The notes under the pieces are model-generated. The model did not search any database. It saw nothing but the letters and a program-made list of their open reading frames with translations, and was not told the DNA's origin. A program made the translations under genes and the position numbers. Positions 22,216 through 36,400 of a stretch of DNA of 64,000 nucleotides are shown here, piece after piece. Within the stretch, counting starts at the first letter, position 1. Each line of letters begins with the position of its first letter. The stretch is taken from positions 12,685,977-12,749,976 of the forward strand of contig OW203989.1 in assembly GCA_934047225.1 (NCBI GenBank), given 5' to 3'. Source of the DNA: Ypsolopha sequella. Its lineage: Eukaryota; Arthropoda; Insecta; Lepidoptera; Ypsolophidae.

Positions 22216-22611
22216 ATAATTTTACAGAAACCAATCAATCATAATTTTGGTTTGTCTTTTTCAGAAAGATAGTCGCTTTAAATCTAATGCAATGTTAAAT
22301 TATATCAAGAGGTATTCATTTCTTATAAACTAAAACGTTGTTGTATATGTAACTGAACTCAGAGTACAAGGCAGTAAGATAATAGAATCGTAATTGAATT
22401 GCTCTACATATGTATTTAGCCATCTATTTAGAGAGACGTCTCTCGTGATCTCGTCTTGGTGACAGGCGGCATGCGTGATTGGCATTGTGCTAAATATATG
22501 GGCGTGGAGGATTGATCGGCATCCCTGCGAGTATTACATCGAATATACAGCTGAAAATTTAGAGATTACAAATTATTTTGAATATCCCATCCCATTTCCC
22601 ATCCCACTAAC

Positions 22612-22990
22612 CCCACTAATAATATAAATATGAAAGTTTGGATGGATGGATGGATGTATGTTTGTTACTCCTTCACGCTGAAACTACTGAAACGATTTGG
22701 CTGAAACTTTGCACAAATGTAGACTTGGAAATAGGACATAGGACATAAGCCTGGAATAGGACATAAGCTACTTTTTATCCCATAAATCAGTTCCCATTGG
22801 AAGGCAATGGGGTGTCAAGTCCCTAAAGAAAAGTGATGTACCTTCTCCTTCACGCCGTTGAATATTAGTGGGATGGGATAGTGAGGATGGGATGGGATGG
22901 GATAGTGGCATTAGTGGGATGGGATGGGATTCAGTACGACTATACAAAAACTTAATCAACGCGGGCAAAGCCGCGGGCAAAAGCTAGTTT
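22612..22990. repeat. Dispersed repeat with GGATG satellites
   Basis: Begins with AATATAAATATGAAAGTTTGGATGGATGGA and TGTTTGTTACTCCTTCACGC, and ends with GCGGGCAAAGCCGCGGGCAAAAGCTAG. These are the ends of a repeat common in moth and butterfly DNA; I do not assign a class. GGATG- and GGGAT-type tandem repeats occur inside (22640-22664, 22868-22930). Confidence 0.6.
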
Positions 22991-23914
22991 AATATACAAC
23001 GAGTAAAGATATCTTTAAAACATTATTCTTTTATTATTTTTTGTCAACAAAGGATGAAAAGCAAAATGACGACGAGCGGATTACGGCGTCAAATGTAAAC
23101 AAGATCAGCGAAAATATATTTCACGCAAGCAGCGAAAATGGATGCCGTTCTATCATAACATTCCATCTTCGTTCAGATACTAACATTTATTTCACTCCGA
23201 TGTTTATTTTCATTGTTTTGCTGGATGGTGATTATGGCATATTTAAATAAATTGAGAAGGTCGGTCATGGAATATACTCACTCTTAGATCACAGATATTT
23301 AAAATGCGTTGAGCAAAAGTAGAATGTATATTTTTTTGAACTCTTGCGGTTAGGGTCGCCAAATAAGCAGCTCGATGTTTGTCAGTATAAATATCGACGG
23401 AAACAATATTAAAATAACGTTTTTAGCCCCCCATAACTAATTTCATATTGGAACAATGAAATTGCAATTTGAATAAACGCATGATACGAGTATATACGTA
23501 ATATACGTAAGTACTTTTCATTTGAGAAACGATGAAGGAAAATCATGCCCTAAAAGCGTATAGGCGATAGACATGTACAATAAACTATTCTTTATTGCAC
23601 ACCAAAAAACAAAATTCAAGCGACAACTTGAAAAAGTAAAAACAGAATACAATTGGTGTTCTTATCCCTAAAAAGCGATCTCTTCCAGACATCGCAACGC
23701 ATCGAATCGTATAAAAATTGTCAGTGAAAACAAGGTTCAAGTATCAGACTTTTTTCAGGGGATTGTGTGTTGTAACGATACATTTTATGTTCGAATAATA
23801 TCCTAACAGTAAAAAAATAAAAATGTACACAATAATCATGCAAAATACAAAAAGAGATAGTAAAAAAAATAATCTGTCATTTTAACAACTCACTCGGCAT
23901 AACTACTTGTATAT

Positions 23915-24080
23915 GTTACCGGCCAAACCCAATTTTAGGATAAACTAATTTCGCCTAGAACAAACTAGTTTTTCGGAAGTCCTGCAGCGCAGAAGAGAGC
24001 TGGTAGGTTAGGTAAGATGAGAAGGTTATTTTTTTATGACACCCTAAAAGTTTTTCCTGAAATCGGGTTTGGCCGGTAAC
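23915..24080. mobile_element. 166-bp MITE with inverted ends
   Basis: Starts GTTACCGGCCAAACCC and ends GGGTTTGGCCGGTAAC, an exact inverted repeat of 16 bp, imperfect further in. No coding capacity. A diverged relative may lie near 32598-32660. Confidence 0.7.
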
Positions 24081-25074
24081 ATACACAAGTACCATTTTTC
24101 TCCATATGCGAAAAAATCCTCAGTGCGAGAGGGACGGATTCGTGGAAAAGTAGCAAAAAGTCGGAATCTAATAAAATATAATTGCAGACCATTATGTCAT
24201 TCTAAATTGTCAAACCAGCAGAATTGGTGTCGAAAAAGACCTCATTTCATTAAATATTTCTATCGAGCCGAATTTCTCCAATCGCGTTTCTGTTTTCGCT
24301 AGATCCCTAGAAAAAGTTTTTAAAAATAACAAACTATTTAATTAAAATAATACATTATTTACTGAAGTAGATATGCAAGTTCTAAGAGAGTCGTTTTTTT
24401 TCCGTAGTGCGTTAAAAGCTCGTTTATTTTTTTGTATGCTGACTTAATTACTTAATTAAACAGTTTTAAACGCTATATTTCGACCTCTCAGTGGAGTCGT
24501 CATCAAGCGAATAGAAAAATATTATATGACATATATAGGTATTTGAAGTTAATTAGAAAACCGCTGACATCTATTGATATAAAATATATAAAAGTATATT
24601 TTAAAAACTCAGTATAGAATCAAAAATTCCACTTAAAACTTTCAGTAGCTGCAGTGGCGCAGTAATGTTTCAGGAGGGTACCTATTACACTATCTAGTTT
24701 TACAGTTTCAGTTGTAAAACTGAAGCGCCTGCTATAAACCGTTAAACCGAAGTGGTGCTATATAGTTAATAACTTTATCATTTGAATGCCGCTCTAAAGA
24801 TAACCAATTTGTAGTTTTATTTTACGTATTTTAACCCTGGGCTACTTTTATGTTTATAACAATTAATATATTTGTTATAAACAAATATATTGTTTATAAC
24901 AATATATATGTTTATAACAATAAAAAAACATGGTTGTTGGGCTTCTTTGACCAGTGCCTTTATTCAATATTACTTATAAAATGCCAAAAAAAAAATCTTA
25001 CAAAGGGTTTCTTGCAGAAACAACGTTACTAACACTTTTGGTCATCTTAAGATATTGGTACTACTGAATCCGCT
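24081..25074. other. Intergenic, nothing recognised
   Basis: No gene. An AT palindrome of TTGTTATAAACAA type lies at about 24848-24922. Confidence 0.4.
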
Positions 25075-25420
25075 TAGATTAAATTATGTTAAGTTGTGTT
25101 AATTCGAAAACCATTTCGAGATTTAGGTTTAATAAGCCGTATTTTCGATCTTTTTGTCTAAAAAACCTAATGATGATGAATATTTTAACAAAAAAGCTGC
25201 AACTTCCATTTTCCTTCATGTGACGTCACTTGAGAAATAGCTGTTTAGAAATGTGTCCTTTTCTATCAAGATACATTTATAAAAAATTGCTGCCGAGAGA
25301 TTTGACAAATGGATGACAGATGAGTAGCCACACATAGACAGACCACTTTTTTATAAGCAATCACACATCACAATCAGTATAATATCTTAAATTCTCAAGT
25401 GACGTCAAATCGGATAATTC
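25075..25420 (-). repeat. Dispersed repeat family R1, full copy
   Basis: Reverse complement of the copy at 43450-43805 over about 350 bp: both hold AATCACACATCACAATCAGTAT (or its complement), two GTGACGTCA sites about 190 bp apart, and the AACACA(c/a)CTTAACATAATTTAAT end. Confidence 0.75.
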
Positions 25421-27438
25421 TTTACAAAACCATAAACAATTATGGTTAATTTATATACCAAAATATTGAAAACTATGTCCTAAAATCACAATAAACAGAT
25501 TAAAAAGAAATCTTTTAGAAAGTAAGCTATGACAATTCCTAAGCAAAAATTCTACAAGGCTATGAAATCGTATTTTGTCAAAAACAACCTATTCAAGAAC
25601 GTCCTGAAAGAATTATCGATTTTGCAAAAACAACGGCACTGTAGACAGATTAGTGGTTTTTGTAAAAAAATTGTCATATTATAAAAGTAATGTATATAAA
25701 ATGTGATTTGATTTTATTTTATACATAGGGTGTTTGTAATGACTTGCTCAGAAACTAAAACACCATGCTCTACTGATCATACTGAATAACTTTATACAAA
25801 ACTTTTGAAAAAAAAAATGGAAAATGTCGAGTAGGTATTAAATGTTTTTTCTAGTTAATTCATTGTATGTAAGTGGTTCAATATGACCAGTAGAGAGCAT
25901 GAGGTTCAACCGGTTCAAGTTTCTGAGAAAGTCATTAATACATCCAATATATGCAAAATATATACTTTTTTTACAAAAACAACACAAATACACTGTTTCT
26001 ACAAAAACAACGTAAGGATGCTGCATATATTTGCATATTATAAAATAACTATAATAGAAAAAAAAAAGAACTACGTAATTTGTTTAATTCTATTGTGATT
26101 AACATAATACCAAAAGATCGTCATATAAAACTTATTATTACAGACAACACGTACTCGTGTCTCTCCTGAAAAAAATGGTTAAATAAATTATATTGTTTTT
26201 GTAAAAAACCCTTCAGTTATTATTACCCATTTTCGCCTATGTGCTATTATTTGAGTGAATTTTTTCCATCAAATAACGATTGAAGATATCTACCTAAAAT
26301 AGGTTTTTAAAATAAACAGACTATAAATTATTATTATATACGGCTTGAACACTTACGTGCGATTGTTGTTTTAATAATATTATAAACAGATCATGCTAAT
26401 AAATAACTCCAAGCCTGCCGGCGACGTTATAATGTGCAATAATGGCTAGGTAGAGTCAAAACAAAGGTTTTTGGGTTCCAGTGAGATTTTTAAAATAAAT
26501 AATAAATAATAATAATAATATCAATTAATTTTAAATTTTGTTAGTAACACTAAACACTAAAAGGTAATTATACCCATGACGGCACGAAAACACTAGTTCA
26601 GTTCAGCACGAAAATGAGTTCTTAGATCCGTTACATGTGGCAGCTTTATGGCTCTCATTATGCTTGCTCTGTACTTCTTAACTGTACTGAAAAAACTATT
26701 TTAATCTTTTCTGTTTTCAATTGATGGCAATAGGCGTTACTTTGCGGAGGTCCATTATCAACTTATGGATTATATTAATAACTAGATTACCAGACAGACG
26801 TTGTCCTGTCTACTATGACTATTCACTGTTTCACGTACAGAGAAAATTTGCTACATTTTACATTTTATGTTTTATTTTTTTCAGACAAAATTTTGTTAAA
26901 ATATCTGTAGTAAAAGGATCTATTTCTATAGCTAAAAACGCATAAGACTCAACTCATCGTTCTGTAAGTTGAAATATGGATACAATTTAATGCTTATAGG
27001 AATAAGGAATAGGAATAGGAATAGGAATATAGGAATAGGCCAGGCTACTGTATACTATAACTAGTAATAGTGATGACACCGTACACAAATAACTACATGG
27101 CATAAATAATGTGTCTCGCCTATGACATTGTAATAGCCATCCCGAAAGACCATTACATTATATTTTACTGGTTAATTAAGTTGAATTCATTAATTTAGCT
27201 AATAATGGTAGAACATTAATAAAACCTAAATACTAAGTATCATTTATTATTACTGCTGTCGTCAACTGACAATGTCCTATGGGAAAATATTTATCCAGAA
27301 CCGCTGCCTTGTTAAATTATCGCACAGCATTTAGTCGTTCGCAATACGATGCGACACTCCAGGTAGAAATAAATAGTTTATTTAGTATTTTTGTTTTGTA
27401 TTTAATATTATCTTGGATTAATTTTAAGATCCGTGAGT
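25421..27438. other. Upstream region of the pickpocket-like gene
   Basis: No other gene recognised. A (GGAATA)n microsatellite lies at 27001-27038. A promoter for the channel gene should lie here or further left, but no TATA box or initiator stands out. A possible acceptor (TTTTAAG) just before 27430 leaves open a non-coding 5' exon. Confidence 0.4.
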
Positions 27439-30400
27439 ATGAGCATTACTGAAGACGAGAAAGAGAAGATGAGAGAAACAAAATCATTAGAGAAAGAAGC
27501 TCGAAATGGAAGAACACGGAAACGAATTTTTATAATAGAATATGTAAAGGAATATATAGGAAGTTCAAACCTTCATGGACTTAAATACATCGGAGAAAAA
27601 GAACGAACTATCGTTGAAAAGTAAGTGGGTATTACATTTTTTCTTATATCTTCAATGTCACCGGTGAGTTTTCCGGCAACTTTATATTAATATGATTTTT
27701 ATACTTTAAACTTACTAACTGGAATGGAGTAATTGATTATTTCAAAAGTAAATTTAAATATTCAATATGCTTTACAACCCTCAAAGTAAATTATTACAAA
27801 ATTTAGTGCTTAACGAGTTTTAGCCCATTTTGAAAGTGTTAATTTTTGTTAGAGTCAAGTGTCGCAAAACGGTTGTAATTGTAGACGTGAAAAAAATCAC
27901 GGCAGTGGTATACAAGGTGAATTTGTGAACATCGTCCAAATTCATACTGTAGGCTTGGCAAGTGATTAGCATCATGAATCAATAAAGATTTTGGTAAAAT
28001 TCATAAAATTAAATTTCAACTCCCCATAGTGATTCACTTAGGACTGTGAGTGAATTACTAAAGGAAGTATAAATTTCATTATACGAATTTCACAAAAATT
28101 GTTATCGAATCACGATGCTGATCACTTACCAAGTCTCCAGTATGAGTTTGGACGATGATCAAAAAGTCACCTTGTATATAAGGAAATTAAAACAAAAACT
28201 ATTACAACTAAGTAGGCTTCGCGCCAAACTTTTAGTCCTCTCTAAACACGGGGCGATTCGCATCAGCAGGAACAAAATGCATGAGCCGTTCTTGGGAAGA
28301 GCAACTTCCGAGAGTACTAGAAGTTTGGCGCGATCTGTATTAGTCGACAAACTTGGAGAAGAAGTCCGCATATTGTGCAGGGCAACTACGGAACCCTACA
28401 CTGTGCTTGGCCCGACACGCACTTGGCTGGTTTTTTTATGAATTATTTTAATGCTTAATGAATTTTATAAAATATTTTTTTTATTGTTTTTTTATAATAT
28501 TTTATATTAGCCTCTATAACACAGAAAGTTCTAAGGTGGAGGTAAGTGTTAAGTTTTCTTGTAAACCAGATCTCAACACAGTATTTTGTATTGTAAATAA
28601 ATATGCCGTGGAAAATTACTTTCTCACCTAAATCCTCAGACAAAATAAAAGTATGAGCCTTAATCAACATAAAAATTCGTAGCAATATGATAAACATTAC
28701 GAGAAAAAGGGGTACGGGACTCTTACTCTGCGAGTCTGAAAAAGCTTTTGTTCAATTATGTAATTGAACCAACCACACACACATCCTCACATCAATCAAA
28801 AAGTTTAGTTTTTAGGGAAGTAGTTTTTCCTTTTTTCATTTTTTTTTATTGTACTATTCTCATTGTCATCTTGTAAATATCATCTGTCATCCTGTCATTA
28901 TTACTCCAACTGATATCAAAAAATCAATCATTCTAGACTATACTTAAAAAAGACACACACAATTCAACATTCTCTTTCAACCCACCACACAAATCCTCCT
29001 ACACGCACACAAACACCCTCTGTTTCTATCCCAACCACAAACACATCCTCACATCAATCAAAAAGTATAGTTTTTAGGGAAGTAGTTTTTCCTTTTTTAA
29101 TTTTTTTTTTATTGTACTATTCTCATTGTCATCTTGTAAATATCATCTGTCATTCTGTAATTGAAATTGATTTTTCAGAATTTTCTGGCTGATTGTGTTC
29201 ACAGTTTCTGTTGGGCTGTGTGCTAACATGATAAGAAAAGCCTTGATTAAATGGAACGAGACGCCTGTTATTGTGACATTTTCTGAGACGTCTACACCTC
29301 TGTGGCAGGTACGAGAGAGATCTTTTACTTTGATCAAATTGTTCTTTTTTTTTTCTCTGTTCCTTTTATATTGATTCTTTTGTTTATATATTATTTACGT
29401 ATAGGTATGTTTAAATACATACATATGTTTACATAAATTTATGAATTATACATATAATTATATAATTTACGTTTATTTTATATTTATTCGAAAAATTGTA
29501 ACTATTTTTTCTATACACCGCCTCTACACATTTTTTTTCTTTTGAAAGTTTCTCCATCCAAAGATGGTCTGGAAGAAATCGTTTTGTAGTGATAAGAACG
29601 CTATTGTACCCTGCGTTCACTTTCTAAAATTGTCTATTAATTTTGTTTTTTGGTGTACAATAATAGTACATTGTTCACCGAGGGAAGAAAGGGGAAGATT
29701 ACCAACGAGGGTGTAGTTTGAGGCCCGAGGCGAAGCCAAGGGCCTCAATACACACGAGTTGGGAATCGCACTTTCTCCCGAGTGATACATAGTGCTTTAT
29801 ACTACACCTGCGAGGAAATAGTATCATTTTACTTTTAATCAAGATACAATAAAAGAAACCGGCTGACTCGCGTGCGATTGTCACTTATTTTTTTTTTTTT
29901 TTCATTTTCCCACTAAGTGGAAAGGCAAAGGGATCTTAGCCCATACAGCCATGTTTGACGTTATAGTTTTTTATGTTTATATGCACTATCCTCTTCTGTT
30001 GAGGATCATCTGAAAGGTCTGTCCTGTCTAAGTCACTGTCCTGTCGTTTCCGCTATAATGATAGCCTTGTAACGCAAATACAACAGGGTTAGAAAAAACA
30101 CACGAAAAGGCACAGCCCGCACTTTTGTTCCATTGAACAACACACTACACAGGTTACGGCGATTTTAATTCACAATATCCTATCACTATTGTTGATCAAA
30201 ACACCCAAACTGCAATATTTTTTCAATAAAACAAAAAAACGACGCCATCACGTCTTCGCGCCTTTTTTCCAACCTTTTATTTCCTTCTTATTTTTTATTA
30301 TGTGCAGGAAAAGCAAGTGGCCAGTATCATTTTTCGAGTTTTATGTACGAGTTCGCAAAATAATACTGGCCACTTGGCCACTTGCTCATTCTTTATGTTA

Positions 30401-33400
30401 TTTAAAAAAAAAAAAAAGCACGTTAACAATGGATTTGCATATACTTTTTCTGCCCGCTCAAGCACGTTAACAATGAATTTTCATACACTTTTGCCGCCCG
30501 CATATTTGTATGACAGTAATGACGTACTTTCTGCATCGTTTTCAACAAAGAAAGAAGGTACTTTCCGAGCAGGTGTAGTATAAAGAATATTTTATTGTAT
30601 CATCACGAGATTCAAGGTTTTTACAGGAATGCCACGTGTTAATTTTATAGTAAAAGACTAAAACTATTTTATCTTAACGTGTTGGAATAAGGGTTGTAAA
30701 AAATGTATGTTGCAAATGAAGATCTAGCTTAATAATGCTTGCACTTTCTGCAAGATTTGATACAAAGTATACTACAAGTACGATACAATTTTATTCCAAA
30801 TCCTCATTGATTCATGCTCCTGTCCCACAAAAATATTTTATCTACTTCGAGAATGTGCCGTTCCTGTGATTCATCTTCCAACTGTTTAAACTATACATAA
30901 TTAAATTTTGCCAGGCTAAATGTAAGATAACGAGATGCTAGCTGACAGACCACATTTATTCATTTTCAATGCAAGTGCTCGTAAAGGCCCACTTTTTATG
31001 CATCAAAACCGAACAGAAAGTCGATTATTTTGCCCAAGGGCTTTATTATTATTATTTTTTTTTTTTTATTTATCTACAACGGTTGGCTAACCTGCAGCCT
31101 TTCCTGTGTACCATAAATGTAATATATTTTTTTCTACTGTTTAACTGCTCTGGATACAGTCCTTTTAAGCCAACCATAATTTAAGTTCACAAGATAATAT
31201 TTGTTTTATTTCCTCACACTATGCATTGAAAAACGTAGTATGATACACGGGCGTAAAAGCAATAAATTACTCGGTTACGTTTATCGTCCTCGTAAATTAT
31301 TCCTTTTCGCCCTTGTAGCATAAACTACTATTTTACATATAAAATTTTCAAGATTCCGTATCCTGCAGTAACCGTTTGTTTTGAAACCAAAACGATGAGA
31401 AAAAGATTCAATTACACAGAATACTATCATTTGTACTGGGATGACTTCATTGGTCCCAATTTAACTGAAAAAGAGTAAGTACAAGGGAAACAACGTTATT
31501 TTTTTATGTTCAGCTTCTATTACTCGTTTCATAATTATTTTGATTGTAGACGTCACGATTTTGAAGATGCTAACATGGTTTGCGATGATCATTTAGCGCC
31601 TCCACAAGGTCGAAAATTTTCGGATGGAAATAAAACCGTCAATACTATCAAAGAGGTAAGCAATTATGCTGATTTCACTTCAAATTTTATTAATCTCATT
31701 GCATTGTAAAGAGTTGGCAGTGCAATGAATTTGTGTATTTAGCTGCGAAATTGAATTAGTATTTTTCATTACGAGTGCGGAAAGCCTGTCATTGCAAAGA
31801 GTTCCGACAAATGTCTACCCGAGCCGAGGCGCAGCCGAAGGTGAGGGTTGACAGTCGGAACAAGTTGCAATGACGGTTCCGCACGTGTACTGAACAACTA
31901 TTTTTAATACAGTTGCGAAAAAATGAAGCAATTTAATAAAATAATAAAAACACAATAAACTCAACTAACTAATACTCCACGCAATAAATTCTTCGTATGT
32001 AGATATGTAGCGACTTTTTGATCTTTCCGGTAAAATGTTCTCCGAAGCATTTTGTGTAATTATACTGAGTTCCGGTGGTGTTAATTCAAATAAAATATCG
32101 TCGAAATTTCTCATTTTGTGCAACAAACAACTAAACCAGCAAAGAAAATTTTTGGAAAATGGCGCCAACCGTAAAAGAATATAAGCAGAGATTTTTTTTG
32201 TTTTCTTCACCCATTCGGGGTAGGCAAAGGGAACTTTGCCCATACAGCCAAGTCTTCAGTAGAATTTTTTTATTGATATGAAATGAAAATGAAATTTAAT
32301 GAGATGAAACCTAACCTAACTCATTGAATCAAATCATTAAATCTGATATTGAAACAAATTAGTACCTTCTTTTTAGAAATATTTGCATGAATCGTAAAAA
32401 CTTCTATGATTTTTTTTTTGTAAAAAGTTCGTGGTTGGTTTTTTTTTTTTAATAGACATTATTTTGACAGTTGGGAAAGAGAACGCACGAGTTCGGAAAA
32501 GGTAAAGAAAAAGCTCGAGTATGTAATAGCCTACATCCCGAACGCTATACGTCCCTGCAATACGCCACTTTTTGAGCAACTGTATTAAAAAATATATTTT
32601 ACTGGCAAAACCAGATTTTAGGACAAACTAGTTTCGCCTAGGCTAAACAGATTTCTGGGTTATGAAATAAAATAACCACGAAGTTTCATACTCCACTACG
32701 TTCCGCGACTAGCCATCAATTCTACGCTGAAGGATTTCTGAAATTTCCGAAAAACTTAGCTGGCCCGGTATCACAATATAATTTAAAACATTCGCATTTG
32801 GTACACTTTTGCACTAATTGTACCGGCTCAAATGAGAAAATATATTTTTTATAAGTTGTAATAATGGGTCTTTACATATGAAATTGCGTTTTCTACAGAG
32901 AATTTGAACGAAACTCAATTTTCAGTACCAACATTTTTGCATTTATTTTAGGAATGACAAATCCACATTATGTGTTTCTTATGTGTATGAATGAGACAAA
33001 ATTAATCTAACAGCAACATTTATTTAATTTTTGAAAAGTGTCAGCTGTAGAAAATGATTACGAATCTTATTATAGAAATAGATGGCATTTAGGACGAACT
33101 GTTTTTGGAGATTTAATTTTTATAATCAAACTGAAAATAAAATAAAAATTAAATACGTAGATGTAAAACCTTGAAACAAACTTTCAAACAAAAAAAAAAA
33201 TTATTTAAATACCTACCTATTGAATGACAGAAATTATGAGCTCATGAATCTGTAAGAAAATTTCGGCAATTTTAAAGGTTTACTTCCATTTTTAGGATTT
33301 TTCCCAAAATGATTGGTAATTAATTTTTTAATCAATAACTATTTTTTATTATTAACCTTAATTTTTATTATATTAAGATTAATTATATAATTTATATTAT

Positions 33401-36400
33401 TCTAATTTGATATCCTTCATATTATATTTAATTATTTAAATTTAAAATGACTTGAAATTAAAATAAAAAAAATCTTTAACATATTTCTATTCTATTTTTA
33501 TTATTTAATAATATGCAGAGATCTACCAAAAAAAAAGAAGACTTAAAGAAGTCCTAACTGGTAACGGCCACGAAATTTTTCGTACGTCTTTATAAACGGC
33601 CCGGTAAAATGACTAAATAATATTATATTATGTGCTATTTTGTAACTACACGCTTCTAATTAGAGACCTTATAAATTCGTGTAATTGATACTGTTGACCG
33701 TATAATTGCTTGTTAATTATAAAGGAACTAATTAGGTGAACACATCTTGCACACATTATGATTATATTGTTTTGTCACTGTCGTTAAAGGATATTATTAC
33801 GAAACTGAACAATCAAATCTTTGAGAAGACTTCGTATATAATATACAACGTGTAACAGGAACGTGTAATCACATTTTAAGAGCTTATTCAGTCAATGGAA
33901 TAGAACAACTTTTACTATGGAGTTAACCGTGAAATCTCAAAAAAAAAAGTCTGCCCTTCCATACATTTCGGCCGAGCGGCATTGCATTTTCCTATGAAGC
34001 GAGTAATTTTTTTTTCGATATTCAGGATTTGTTCCATAGTAAAAGTTGTTCTAACTCATTGAAGCTCTTCAAATATGGTTACACCTTTCTGTTACACCTT
34101 GTATAATATAACCGTTTAAAAAAGGCCTGATTTTTATTTTTATCCACTATACTGCAATAAGCTTATAACAACATCAAAAACGGTTTAATCAGTACCTAAG
34201 TTTCAATATCGCAGCACCCAGTGGCGTGCACAGAACTTTTTGCTGGAAAAGCAAACAATTGGTCAAGAACAACAATAAAAAAAATATGAAAAAATTTTAA
34301 TATCACTTTGAAAAAAAAAATTTTGTATGACGCCAGGGTAGACAATGTCTACCCTAGAGTGAAAATTTCCTATACAAACTTTTTTTTTTCAAAGTGATAT
34401 TTAAATTTTTTTATATTTTTTTTATTGTTGTTCTTGACCAATTGTTTGCTTTTCCAGCAAAAAGTTCTGTGCACGCCACTGGCAGCACCCAATAACAATA
34501 TACAGGTTGTTAAGATGAAATCGTGGAAGCCGAAAACGGCGATAGTACGTACAACTTTCCGTAAAAAGAATTTAAAAAAAAAAAAAAACTCTGTACATAC
34601 AGGTTAGCGCGTTGAGATTGGTTATATGGGGAAAATATAAACTATAATTAGAGAAAGCTCAAACGACTCTCGTCATTGATGTTGGAGATGATAAAACAAC
34701 ATGAAGAGCTTTTTGAAAAGTTTAATATTGGATAATTACAATTTCTTTCAGATGGCTCCAAAGCTATCCGACATATTTTTCGGATGCAAATGGCAGAACG
34801 ATACTGAATCAGACTGCGCAGATCTCTTTTCATCAATTTTGACTGAAGAAGGACAATGCTACACTTTCAACGCTTTGCGAGCTGATCAGCTTTTTAGAGT
34901 AGAAAAGTATGTACAATCGACGTTCAATCACTCGTTTTTTAATTATTCATAAAAAAATATTTTCTAATTCAATAAATTTTGTTAAGCCTACACCAAGACT
35001 ACGTATACATAGAACATAAAACTAGAGCTGAAAATTGGACTTTAGATGTGGGATATCCTCCAAAAACACCTCTCCATACCTACCCGCGTCGAGGTACAGT
35101 AAGTAACACTATATATTCGAACTAATATGCCCAGGGCTTAGTATGATCGATGGAGTATGTATTTTCCATGTTACCTATATATTTACAACTGGTATACGAC
35201 ATACAAATAAACCTGTTTACTGCCTATTTATGTGCTGAGACCCTTTATATTTTCTGCTTTGTAGATTTGGTGTGTCGTGGCTTGACATCTGAGGACGCAA
35301 ATTTTTTTCTATCAAGGATTTTAAATCTTGAATTTCTTGATTAACAAAAAATGTATAAACTGAATATACATCGTATAGCGATTCCTTACTGAACAACTTC
35401 ACAAGAAATAAAAGGTCCACAGACCAATGGCTAATTGGTCTGTGTAAGTAAACTCTGAAACAATTAGTTATATACATACAAAGCGGTGGAAGGATAGAGT
35501 TTGCAAGAAGACGGGTTTCAGAACGTTCTTTGTAAATAAGTTTCCTTGTTCAACAAAGCGTGTCTAAATTTAAACAGATCAGTTTTAAATCAATATTAAA
35601 ATTAAACCTGCTATTGCTGATTGGTTGCTCAGTCTAAGTTATGACAAGACAGGGTTTTTTACAGGTTGTCGTTAAAATATGATTCAACTATTTGTCTCTT
35701 GTTAAATAGTGTCTTTTTTATAATTAAATGCGGAAAAATTGGAAATTATATCAATTTATTTTTGTTACTTCAAAAATTTTATCTTTATTAGTTTTGTATA
35801 TTTTCGTAGGTAAGTACATAAAATGTTGTAAAGTTTCGTAGGTTTGTAATTGTAGATATTTATAAGCTAATTGTAAAAACATATATTTTTACAATATTTA
35901 CTGGTTTCGAGTAATTTTTGAAAAACCACAAATAAAATATATGCCCCCCCCCCCTTTATCTCTGAAACTGGTGGACCAAAAAATATGAATTTGGCAGTTA
36001 TGATCTATAATCGACATTTTTTTCATATTTTTTGGTTCACCAGTTTTAGAGAAAAAGGGGGGACATACATTTTTTTGTGGTTTGTCAACATTTATCAAAA
36101 CCAGTGTAAGTAAATACAGTAAAAATATGTATTTTTACAATAAGCTATTTCATATCTACAATTTGATCCATGTATTGTATTTTTAGGATAATATTTATTA
36201 TTTTATTTTATTTGTTATGGAAATATTTTGATCAATTTCCAATTATTCAAATGTTTTTTTATACCGTGTTATGTGGACAAATTAATGCTATTTTTGTGCC
36301 AAATTTTAAGTCTTTCATCTTTATCGGTACTACAGTTATGAGGCTGTGATATACGGAGGGACGGATGGACGGACGGACGGACAACGGAGTCTCACCATAA

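Noticed and set aside
28115..28441. 108-codon plus frame in intron 1
   Set aside because: Starts inside the MITE at 27913-28174 and runs through a short inverted repeat (GCGCCAAACT/AGTTTGGCGC); no domain.
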